The notes below the pieces were generated by a model that was not told the DNA's origin, did not search any database, and worked only from the letters and a program-made list of their open reading frames with translations. A DNA stretch of 64,000 nucleotides from Rachycentron canadum (taxonomy: Eukaryota; Chordata; Actinopteri; Carangiformes; Rachycentridae), in assembly GCA_038496675.1 (NCBI GenBank), contig CM076652.1, positions 12,435,164 through 12,499,163 on the forward strand, given 5' to 3'. Every line of letters begins with the position of its first letter. Within the stretch, counting starts at the first letter, position 1. This document shows positions 1 through 12,400 of this stretch, piece after piece. Made by a program: the position numbers and the translations under genes.

Positions 1-457
1 GGAATTTAGGCTACTTTTTGAAAATCCCTCCTAATTTAAGTCTTTTTCCTTTGACTCCATTTCATAGCCACATGCACTTACCTGTTGGATAAAATCAATC
101 AAATTTGTTTACTCGTCACAGTGGAGTGTCAAAGTATTGATCAGTGAGCATTTATGCCACATGTAAATTCTGCAGTGCATTTGAGAGAGGTGTACGTTAC
201 ATGAAAATCTATACTGTATTTATAAGGTTTTAAAAAATAGGGGATCCAATATTTCTGAACAATATGAATTACTTTCTTTATATCAAACTACTGAGTAAAA
301 ACCTCACCAAAGATCTGTGAACCACAAAGGTGAATTGACCACAAAGTCTGAGTCTGCCGTGCACACCATTAAGTTTATTTAGTTTCCCTGAGTATGCTAT
401 CCGAATAGCTGTCGATGTATTTAAAAGTTGTAACAGGAAAATAAGACTTTTATCTAC
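1..457 (-). other. wnk1 intron, left edge
   Basis: AT-rich sequence downstream of the 36-nt exon in wnk1 orientation. I see no further exon, repeat or RNA gene in it. Confidence 0.6.
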
Positions 458-493
458 CTGAGGGGGAAGCGATGGTTGGTAGTAAACTCCATA
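458..493 (-). CDS. wnk1: wnk1 coding exon 11, 36-nt small exon
   Basis: Twelve codons, YGVYYQPSLPPQ, flanked by acceptor CTTATAG and donor GTAGAT, phase 0 at both ends. Skipping would keep the frame, so it could be a cassette. The next wnk1 exon must lie left of the window; I see none in 1-457. Confidence 0.75.
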
Positions 494-3400
494 CTATAAG
501 AAACAAAACATAACACAGGGTAAGAGTAGGAAACGTCAGAATAAAAGTAAACTAGGGAAAAACTCAGAGAATTGAAACACTCAGCTACTTTGAATGCAGC
601 TGCCTCAAGCTGAGAATACAGACTTTAAAGGTTAACTTAACACCCCCTGAAAACCATGCTTTTGCTGACTTAGGATTGTTGAGAGTGTAGAGTTCAAATT
701 TGCTGCTGTTATATAGAAGTGCACTTAGGGTGTGTTCAGCACATTCTGGCATTACTATTAGCTATGTTGTTAGATGGAACAGATTTAAAAATTTTAAATT
801 GAGGTCAGTCAAACCATGTTTTCAGGCAGTGTTAAGTTGCTCTTTACAGATCATTAAGACAAGCAATAGGTATACCTGTGGAGGTATCCCTGGGACCGAC
901 TGGCTTGTGGGTGCAACAGGAACAACTTCAGGCTGGACACTTTGTATCTGGGGTTGAACCTTGCATACCAAAGAGAGAAATCAACAAGAAAGACAGGCAA
1001 GGAAGACAGTAAAATGATAAAGGATTAAATTCTATGAGCAAAGATATATAGTTCAAGGGGCAAGTGTTAATGCAGAGGAAAAGATTTGCATTCTCACTTC
1101 ACAGGCAACTGTGCAACTAAAACTTGGCCAGGTATACAGGCACAGCGAGACGACAATTTAGCAAAGGAAATCATCTGATTGTTTTTAACAAACTAAAATA
1201 TGTCCTATTTAATACATGACTCACCCCTGACAGTTGTTGCTGTTGCATTTGGTCATTTTGTGTCTGTGGACACGACACCTGGGGCTGAAGATGCTGACCA
1301 GGAGTGGAGCTGTAGGATAGTCCTGGCTGAGGAGCCTGGGTCTCGGAAAGGATGGAGGAACCAGGTAGTCTGTCCCCCATGTGACCAGCTGTATGAGGGA
1401 GACATAAAGGTTTAATTTATGAAAATATTCATCTTCAAATATCAAATGAGTTTATTATCATATAATCAGCTGTAGGTGTATTTGACCATAATCATCTTTG
1501 ATACACACCTCCTCCAGTGTGTTGCAGCTGTTGATGTTGGTCATTTTCAGGATCCTCTGACTCTGGCTGCATGGTGGCCACACTTTGACCCTGAACTGGA
1601 AGTGGGACTTGCCCAGTTGATTGGGGGACATAAGCCAACCCCTGTGCCATGCCAGTCAGTTGGGTTGTTTGAGGAGTGTTGTAGTTAGAGCTTTGAAGGC
1701 TCTGCTGAGATGCAGGTTGGGCAGACATTTGTGTGCTGTGTTGGTTTGGTTGTGGAGGGACATAGGGAGGCTGTGGCACTGACTGGGACTGAGGCAACTC
1801 GGTGCTAGATTGCTGGCCTGGTTGCTGTGCTGGCAGTAATTGACTCTGCTGCTCCTCTTCAAGCCTTCTCTTCTCCTGATCTTCTCTGACCTTCAAGACA
1901 GTCAGCACCAGTCGTTTTAAAATCTCAGCAAATACAAAAACCCTAAGACTGAGAAATTATTTCAAAGATGATATACCTATTATAGTACTTATTAATAGTA
2001 AAAACAAACAAGATAAGGTAAATTATGGTCAGTATGGACACACCTGCTGCCGCTGTGCTCTCTTGCGACTTATTAGAGACACCCTGTCCTTTATGGCCTT
2101 CGCAATTGTCTTGTGATCACCTTCGCACACATAACCAGACTCAACCTACAGTACAGGATGTGAGATATAATTCAGCAATTAACATTTAAAAGATGCGGAT
2201 GAAAACACACACAAGCTCATTTTTGTTTTTAAATTTCCATGTAGTTTTTATGAGTGACAGCGTTAATGAAATGTTGATTTTTTTAAAAAGGGACATTGGG
2301 TTTTTCAAATCACCATTTCCTGAGCCACATCCTCCGAGACGTCTTTGTTGAGGTCAAAAGAAAACTCAATTGCTTCGTTATCTTTGTACTTCCCCTTGAG
2401 TTTCTTTATATCCTCAATCCTCAGCCATAGCTTAATAGCCTCCATCTCTCCATCATCCTCTTCTGCCAACTCCACACGCACCCCTGTGTCCTCCTGGAAG
2501 AACGCATGGTTCAGAAGGTCCTTGATTGAGTACCTAAATGGAAGAGACAAGTAGTGAGCAAATGTTTTCCTGGAAACCTTGGTTACCGTCAACTTGTTAA
2601 ATGTGCTTTTAAGTTAGAAACCTCTCATCCTTGTACTGGCGAATACATCCCTCAATGATCTCCTTCACTTCAGGAATGGCCACCTTGTCAAAGCTGCCTG
2701 GCTTCACTCCCTATGGGAAACACAAAACCCTAAATGAGAACAGTTCTCCTTTTTGTCTGACCTTTTCTTTTTTTGGATATCACCTCCTATCTTATCAGCT
2801 CATAGAGCCTACATTAGTACCACAAAAACATCTGTTGTATCACAGATGACTGAAATGACTAGAAGCTTAAACTAACTTTGTCTTTCCATATTATGTTGGA
2901 ATGTATCTCAAAACTCACAGTATGAAGTGGAGGCTGCTCCTACAAAATATTATTTCCACACAAAATCATACAAACAATGTTAAAAGGACAATATGTGTTC
3001 TGTCTGGTGGCATTTAAAGATTGCAAAATATCAAGTGATGGAAAAAGGACGACAGCTGATAAAAGGTGACGAATTGAGCCAATAGCAACAGGAAACTGCC
3101 TGGTGCTACAGGAAAACGGATGACGATGAATGGATGAGAACTGAACAGCTGAGCTGAAATGACAAAATAGGAAGAACAACAGCCCATCTCTCAAAGGAAT
3201 ACTACTGTAAAAGCAAAGGATGTCACACTGCCTAAATGTAGGTTTAACAACACAATAACACTTTGTTTCTCAGCTGAGTGTTTTTGGTGCTCTGCATTAT
3301 AAGCTATTTATGGCTTATTAAGACAGCTAAGAACTCAATAATTTGCATTAAGGTGATTAATACAATGTTGAATCTCATAGCAAATACGTCAGTATTTGTG

Positions 3401-6400
3401 CTTTGCAGTTAATGATAAACTAAGGGTCTTGGTTGAGATTTCAAGGCACTTTTTAGATAACAAGTTTAACCTTTGAGACCTATGAAACTTGTAACTGCAT
3501 GAATCATGTGTATGAATCATATCAGTGACTATGGATTTCAAAGGTAAGCCTGTATGAACTGTATGAATAAGGCTAAAAATATGTGTTTTTCTCTGACAGT
3601 TACTGTCCTTCTGTGTCATTACAACACTAAACCATTAGCCCTTAAGAAAACAGCAGGACTGTGCTTGTTCTGGATCTTATCAATCATCCACGTCTCAGGT
3701 CTACATGTTTAACCAACATAAAGGTAAAGAAAGCAAAAGAAAAACAGTATGAGGTGAAGCAAAGGGACTTGTTGGTATGAATACGTTTTCTCGTGGGGGT
3801 TTTCTAAGATTGTGGGTTCTTGAAACAGGTCAAATGGAAAACACCTTGGGAGATACAGGATTACACGCAAGCTAAGAGATAAGATACAAAACTAAAAGAC
3901 AGAAATGTAATATAAGCTTGATACAGAGGTGTCAGCAGGAATATAAAACTATTCCAGAGTGGGACACTAGCCTTCTTGGCACATAGGAAGAGGTGAAGGC
4001 AGGTCAGAGGGGTGACATGGATGGTTGAAAAGAAGACTTACGCTGGTAACTCTGCGGTAGATCTGTGCAGCATTCTGGCACTCTGAGTAAGGGTACTCTG
4101 AGGTGGCCATCTCCAGCATGCACATTCCAAAGGCATACACATCCACTGACTCGTCGTACTTCTCCTCATACATCTCAGGCGCCATGAACTCAGGGGTACC
4201 TTAAATCAAAACAACTATTCAGAACTCTCGAACTCCCTTACTGATTGAGTGGGGTTCTCACAACCCAATGCCCCTCTGCTCCTCTAACCCGTGACGGGTT
4301 GAGGAAGAGGAGGATGAGAAGAGTGACCAGCCTGTTGACATCTCCTGGAGTAGAACCTGTGAGGTGAAAGTTGGAAGAGAGAGAAAAAAAGAAAAGGGGA
4401 AGGAAAGCAAAAAAGAGACAGAAAACAAAAAAGGAAGGAGAAGCTGGGCTCAGTTAGACTGCAGAGAAGAAGGCACGTGTTTGTCTGTGTAAGACCTTAC
4501 CAAGTTGCAATGTAAGAATGTGACTGAGGTTACCAATGTGCAGACCACACTTGTTAGCCAAAATGAATGTTAATCACACCGTTTAAAAATTTGCTTTAAA
4601 ATTAGGCACTTGAGAATAATACCCAGTCCAGAACACAGTGTGATTTGTTTGAAGGCGTGCCAATGATCTCTGGAAGAGAAATATGACTAGCTATGGAAAT
4701 AACTTTTGTCAAGACCTTACCTTACAACCACATTAACATTTCCCTCTATAGTAGACTTACCTTTTGAAGTCTGACTTACCATCTCTTCTCAACCTGCAGG
4801 TGAAAACCGTTATGGTCAAGGCTGAGAGAAGCAGATCCCATAGCTAGTTATGGGCTGAGCAGTGTGTCCCTGCACATCAGCCTTGTTCAGTTCATTGATG
4901 ATTTTACATTCAATATCAGGTCTTACACAGAAAAACTGATTTGGTTATTTGAATGTAATTGTTTTTGATATTGATGTGTGTTACAGCACACTGTCAGACT
5001 TACCAGGCCCATAAAAGTTCATACTTACTCAATGACCAGCAGTACCCTATTCATTCCAAACAGCAGAATGGGGCACAGCTGAGGCTAGAGCCTACATTTT
5101 AAAAACATACCCAAGAATGTGAAAGTAAAAAAACAAAACAAAAACAAAAAACAAAACAAAGTAAAACAAACAAAAATTAAAGACAAGAGGCTGACAGAGA
5201 GATAGGGGGGAGAGCTCCCTGGACACAAAGATGGAGCAAAAAGATTCTGCGATCCTGCAATATTTTAAAGGACAGTAAGAGACAAACACTAGGGAAAAAA
5301 AACCTGTTGAGGCAAACCCATAGAAAGAGATGTTAAACATTATAGGTTTAACTGGCAAACAGACCACGTATTTCCAAACCACAGAACAAAGACCAGTCTA
5401 AGACAGAAGCAAAGGCCATACCTTTAGCCATGGCCAGGTTAGCCTGCAAGAAGGCATGACAACTATTATAATAATGATATTAATGTTTAACAGTAGGAGA
5501 AATGTTAGGCGCTACTTACATTCAGTAGGTGCCTGGAAAAAAACCCTCTCTTTTTTTTGGAGAAACATAGACCAGAACTATTCTGTACAATGACCAAACT
5601 TGATTAAAAAAATACTGTGCAAGTTCAGAGTGAAAGCCGTGTGGTTATCTGCCTAAGATTACCACAGTATTTGGCCTCCATTTGAGCTGTGGTTTGAGAG
5701 ACAGCTGAAACGCTGTGGTCTGTTTTTGAACCACATCGTCAGAAAGACAAGTAAAAGAAAAATACCTTCTTTAAACAGCATCAATTTCAATACAGTTTAT
5801 CATAACCTCAGAAAAGGTACTGCCCTACAGCGGGGCAGGGACAGAGAGGTAGAAATGACTTCTGAGTCGTACCTATAACACTCTTGGCAAAGGATGCACG
5901 CTTGAGTGTGGCCAGTCCTAGGTCTCCAATCTTGACAGATCCTGTTGGGCCTGTGATGAAAATGTTGTCACACTTAAGGTCCCTGTGGATGATTGGGGGA
6001 GCCCGGGTATGAAGGAAGTGAAGTCCCTTGAGGATTTGTCTACACCAGCTCCGCAGCACTTTAATTTTCATCACTTTAAAACGCTTCAGATATCTAAAAG
6101 GGAACACATCCGAATTTTCATACATCATCTGTGCTGCATTTTCCAAAGTAGCAAATGTAACACAGAACAAATAAAGCTAGCAAATGTAGTCATTCCACTT
6201 CAGAATAAAAATGCAACTATGAAGTGCAAATACACTTAGTATTCAATTACATTTTCAAAATACATTACATCAAGTTATGTTACATCATTTTTTTTTTTTT
6301 TAAATCGAAAGTGAAAAATTTGTGGCACAGCCCAAGTGTATACTGTATATACAGTATGAGTCCTGTATTAATGTGTGTTAGCTCTGCCAAGTGTGAGACT

Positions 6401-9400
6401 CACGTTTTGAGAGTGCCAGAAGTCATGAGTTCAGTGACCAGTACAATGCACTTCCTGCCTTTGGAGGGTCCCTCCCAGGAGTCGTAAAAACGGACAATGT
6501 TGGGATGCTGCAGTCCCTTTAACATCCCTGCTTCCTCCTTAAAGCGCTGTCGCTCTGCCTTTGACAACTTACGATCCTGCAGGGGACAGACATGGAATAC
6601 TTAGATAGATAAATTTCACACAACATTGGGCAACCACAATTTATTGATGTATACAGAATCATTTAGAGTAATGAGACCCCCCCCCCCAAAAAAAAAAATT
6701 CTGAGACAAGTGCACATACAGTTGGGGCACAGGGATGTGGCCCCATTTTCTCTGGCAGGATACAGATCTATCCTTGTCCTAAATTCCAAGCAAACCAAAA
6801 GAACCACATCATGACTGGTATAAGCAAAGTTCAGTACAGACTGATAGACAGTCAATTACAGTGAGTGAGACACCAACCTCAAATAGGTTTAAGCAATGAG
6901 GAAAAATAGATATAAAATAAATAATCCCCATAACCAATACAGCATGTCATGCGTATACAGTGGGGTCCAAAAGTCTGAGACCTCTTTTCCCTTCATTTGA
7001 ATATAAATTTATATACATATCTGGCTTGTTCACTCTGTTATTTAGATGGTGTAGATAGTGACTGCTCATAAAAACACTAATAGACAATACTAAACAATAA
7101 TATAATAAATATTAACATATTGTCCAGTCCTTCAGGTACCAACTGTATCTGGTATGAAGCTAACAATGTGCTCACCAAGGCCTGTATTCCGAGAAAAGAT
7201 ATGGGCATACAAGTCGACAAATGTCTGGCAGCTGAGGGGGTTGTCATCATAGCAAAATGTATATAGACCTTACAGCACTCTGCCCAGGGATTTACCATAC
7301 CATAAACTGACTGGTACATAAGTAAGGGTTGGCAGACATGCCTTTAGTAGGGTCTGTGTATTAACAAAAAAAATCTTAAATGTGTACAACCACTCTTCTC
7401 AGGTTTCCTGAGTAATTCCTGGTGTGACCTACATTTCCAATATGCATGACTCTGCATAGAGCAGCTAACCAATACCAGTTAGACAAGCCCAGTGAAACCC
7501 TGTAGCTAAAGACCTCCCTTCAAAACCCCAGCAGCCTGGCTACAGGCCAGGCTGTCCAGGAAATTCAGCCTGCTGGAACCCCATGGAGAGTGGGTGTTAG
7601 ACATTGTGCATGTGTAAGCATGAAATAGAAAACTTTCCAGTGACTGACATGTCAATGAATAAAACATACTTGAGATTGCTGAAACCTTTTCTAGAGGTAT
7701 TTTAGAGATTTTGGCTTAAAGACTAAATAAGAAGCTCAACAGGAGAGGACACCGAGTTAGGGAGCAATGTCAAAATCCAGAGGGTGAGGAAGATAGGCAA
7801 GTAATAGAGGCTCCACCATGCACTTGGTGCAAGTGACCTACTTTCCAGAGTATTTATCTAGTGGGGCAGCGGCTCCCCTTTGTCTTTCTGCACATCATGT
7901 GAAAACAGTCATGCAAAAATATCCACTGCAGCAGTCACAGCCTCAGAATTCCTAGCCTTGGGTGCAGCACCCCAACCCCCACACATACCAAACTACTGTA
8001 TCAATGACAGCATTTCTACTGTAGCTGCACTCTGATAACTGATTTAAAACAAATGTCTTCCTTTTACATAATGTCAAGTCTCTCTTTATAAACCAGTTGA
8101 GACTACATTCTCTGTAAGATATAAGATAAAGATCTACTTCAACCACTGCAAAGAAAACGTGAAAGCATTTGGTAGTGTTAATTTGTGAAGACACAGCTAT
8201 GAACCAACCAATGGACATTTTTGGGAAAATCTACTTAACAGATGGCTGACCATTTTTCCTCCAAGTAGGATAAAGACGAGAAGCAAGCACTTTAAACTTG
8301 ACAAAGACCACAGAAAGGGACCAGAAAAAAAACATTAAGTTTGCACCCAAATGACCTTCACAAAAAAGAAGAAAACAGAAAAAGAAATATTTCACTCCTA
8401 GCTATACATAGCCATAACTACTTTTAAGTAGGTAGACTTCAGGGCCTAAATTAACCATCTTGCAATCATAAAACACACATCACACTCCCTTTCGCATCAC
8501 ATTAAAAGTTCTTTGACTCGTGCCGTGTCTCACTTTTATTGTCACTGGTTACAGTGCCTGGCAGTCTCTGGTACATCCACAAATCCTGAGCAGAGGCGAA
8601 ATATCCACCGTTCACTTAACAATGGAAGGGAAACAAACAAATACTTTCTATTCCAATTAACCATCAAAGTCTATAAAATACTATTGCCATTTCTCTGATT
8701 TACATATATTTAATACATAAACGTTTTAGATTAGATCATTTTAGTCATGTGCTGACCAAACAGCTTTTTTTTTTTTTTTTTTTTTTTTACATGTATCTGA
8801 GGTGCAAATTTGACAAGTACCATGTTATTAAATACAAGCTAATGACATTTTATCTATCAGACTTTTTATCCCACAAACCTACCCTTAGGGTCTCCCATAT
8901 TTAACGCAGTTTAGACTAAAAAACTTTACTTAAAACTTAACTTGGCAAGCAGGAGCTGCAGTTGAGCCAAAGCAGCACTATCTGACAAAGTGGGCATGAG
9001 TCATTTCACTGGAGAGCTGTACCAGTACCTTTGCAATATCATAACCCTGCTGTAGCATACTGCAGTCTACTGAATCTAATAAACTGATAGAAAGAGTACA
9101 TGAAAACTAGAAATACCTCTTGCATTGTGACGATATGAACATCATCCAAATTAATGAGTACTCTATGTAACAGTGAGATATTGTTCTTTGCACTGAAAAT
9201 GTATTATATTATTTTAGATGTGGTTTTTCATACGTTTGCCATGTCATCAGAAAAATGCTGCTATTAATTTCAACCATAATGGCCAAGCCCAAATATCATC
9301 TGAACAATTTCATGACCTAAGGCATTTAGATCTAACATGAATGCATCTAATGCCAGTTAACTACAGAACCACCGAAGCAGAGCAGAAAATACTGCTTCGA

Positions 9401-12400
9401 GGCAAAGGCCATCATAAATAACCCAACAACCCTAAAAATAGAAAGAGTGAAAAAAGCGTGTGGATCATGCCAAGGGCTGGCTCTGTCAGGTCCCTGCACT
9501 GAGGTTGACACTGAGAGCTAGATGGAGCCCTCTGGGTAACATTGGTTGAAATCTGGTAATGTCTGAAAACCACGAAGCCTTCTTTAATAGTTCAATGCTC
9601 AAGGTTAGTTTGTTAGGGCATTATGTGCAGTATATCTTGGGGGGGGGGGGGGGGGGTTGGTGTTATTAAGATACTGACACATGGTAATGAGGTCAAATAT
9701 CATGGTGACTGTTAGTCAAGTCAGCAAAAGGTAAGATGATGGATCTAAGTATCAAGGCAGTCTTCCAAATTAATTCAATCAATGGACAATATCTACAGGT
9801 AAAATAAATAATGATATTAATTAATTAAATATGATTTGAGCGATTAAAACTCAAAATCTTATGGTAAACCTTAATACTACTACTCATTAGAAGTAATTAC
9901 AGATGAGTGACTGTTGTACTACTTGGATAAAGCACGTCAGTCCCAGCGGATGCCACTAGCTAGCTGTTCACACAGCTTCCATAACTTTTACAGGATATCT
10001 ATGGTTCTCTTCCTCATCTTTCAGCCAGTAGTGGACAGGAAGGAGGTGGGGAGGAAACAAATGGAAGATGACATGGCTGAAGATGGATGAGTGAGCAAGA
10101 AAGGGGAGGCTCCTAAATTTATTCCTCTTTTTTCCCCTCAACTTCCTCTCTGTGATGACCTACTTATTGTTCAGACATGCCTGCAATGTAAGATCTGAAA
10201 CAAATGTAGGAGGTTCACGGCAGGGTGAAAAAGGGAGGCTGCCTAGAAATTCTTAGACAATTGTGGACAGATGGCCTTTCAGACTGACTAAGCCAGGGCC
10301 ATTTCATTTAAACACTAAAGGTTTTAGCCATGATTGCAGCATAGTTTGAGGGAAGGCAAAGTGGATTGGTTTATCCATTAGTCAAACACTCTGGTTCAGA
10401 GTTAAATATCACTGTGAGTACTGATTTGTCATTTAGTACAAAAATTCAATTTGTGTGACATTTTTAGAATAAATATACAATGTCTTTAACAAATAATGTA
10501 ATACAATAAAAAGTTAAAGAAGAAACACTTTCCTTTGAGGACCCCAATGTAAAGCTTGGTAGGGATCTGAGAATAGCAACGTTGGATTTCTGGTGTGTGA
10601 TGAGCTTTACAGCCTCACAGGAATGCAAGTGTAGGTCTGGAATTTTTGCCATGTTTAAGCAGGATTACAGGATTTTGGAACGAAAACCTGTCAGGCTGGT
10701 TTCATTAGCATACAGTCACGGGCTCTGCTGTTGCTTCCAGCTGACACCAAATTACCAGTGAGAACAAACAAGTACCAAGACTGATTACTTTCTGCATCAC
10801 TGATTACGACAACAGGAAATAAAACAATATGTTGAAGCAAGCCCCTGCTCCTTTCTTTCAGTGCAATCTTACAGTTGGTTCTGAATTTGTTTACTTTTTA
10901 ATGAAAATTAGCATTTTTATTTAACACAACTGGAAAAAAAAAAAAAAAATCATAAATGCACCTTTCATGCTGTCAAAGGCGCTAAAGAGGAAATGGCTGT
11001 AATTGCACATTTTGTTTGAAAAGACATTCAACAATTGAATCTAAAGTCAACACATTTACTGAAATTGATGTATTTTAATAAGATATTCTAAAGAATCATA
11101 ATATGGGGAACACAATACTGGCACTTGTGTGATCACGGGAGAGTTTTAACAAGCACGCATGAGTGGATTTCAGCCTCTATGTAGTTTAGGCATTCCAAGA
11201 GACTACTTTAGTTGACAGAGGAACGGAGGAGAATGAGAGTGTCAGGTTACATGTTCATGTTTCAGAACAGACCACAGGCATTAAACAAAGCTGGTTTTCA
11301 TTCAACTGAATTTCAATAAATCACCTCTTTCCACTGAATCAGCCTCTTGATAAAAGTAGAAACTGACAGAGACCCAACTAGATCTACTAGAGATGGGGTA
11401 CATTTGAGCTAACACGTTAATTTGTCTTTTCAAGAAAGTCAATGGGAGACGACAGGGATATTTTTCTGTCTGATAACATACCGATTAATGCCCTAATCTT
11501 CAGTCAATAAATTCATTAATTACTCAAGAAACAAGAAATTGAAAATCATAAAATAACTTTTGTCAACTGGCTCTAATAACCTGTGATGTCCACTTATAAT
11601 TAGCTCACATGAACCATACATATGACAACAAAACATCTTGCCATTAGGCAGTTAAATGTACACTACCAAAGCAGGTAAATTAGAGCAATCAGGCAAAATA
11701 AAACCAATTTCACAGAGTGAAAGGTGTGATACAATAGGTGGGGAAAGTAAGTTGTTTTTAGATCAAAAGGGAGATAGAAAAAAAAAAACGACAAAAATGA
11801 CACTGCATATAATCTCACAGTACAATATTGATTAAGGGAGGTATTAGTTGTTCAAATTTAAAAGAGCTGTGAAAAACGAAAAAGTTGGAAGTGGAGTGTT
11901 AGTTAAGAAACAGGCCTTGGCAGGCAAGGCTGATCTGCTGCACTTCACACAGGAGATTCCTCTGTCAGGAATGTGACCCATTTTACATTCACACAGCATT
12001 TGAAGTAGGAACACACTGCGCATGCGCATGATCCACTCTGTCTGAGGGGGGAGGGGCACGTGCCTCCAATCTTCACATTGTTCTGAAACCAATGTGCATG
12101 TGTAGCTATAGCTGAATGTGCTGCTGTGCAGGCCCTGTGCCTCTTATGACAGGGTGAAAGCGTGACAGTAAAAGCAAACAGTCATGTGGTGAATGAGGTC
12201 AAACTTTGCTATGGGCCATGTAACTGCTTTACTGAACTAACTAACTGAACCGACAGCAGAGCAACAATTTTTTCACAAGAAATTTTTAAATTACCAGTCA
12301 AAACTGGTACTAAAATATCATAAATGTTAAAATGGAGGCATCTTTAAAACAGAAATACTAAGATATAATAACAAGGGAATGATCCAATAAATAAATTTAA

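Noticed and set aside
2711..4041. Fish counterpart of the kinase-deficient WNK1 exon 4a
   Set aside because: I searched the matching intron on the minus strand. The frame at 3194-2940 has cysteines, but I saw no convincing donor in phase and no resemblance to the mammalian exon.
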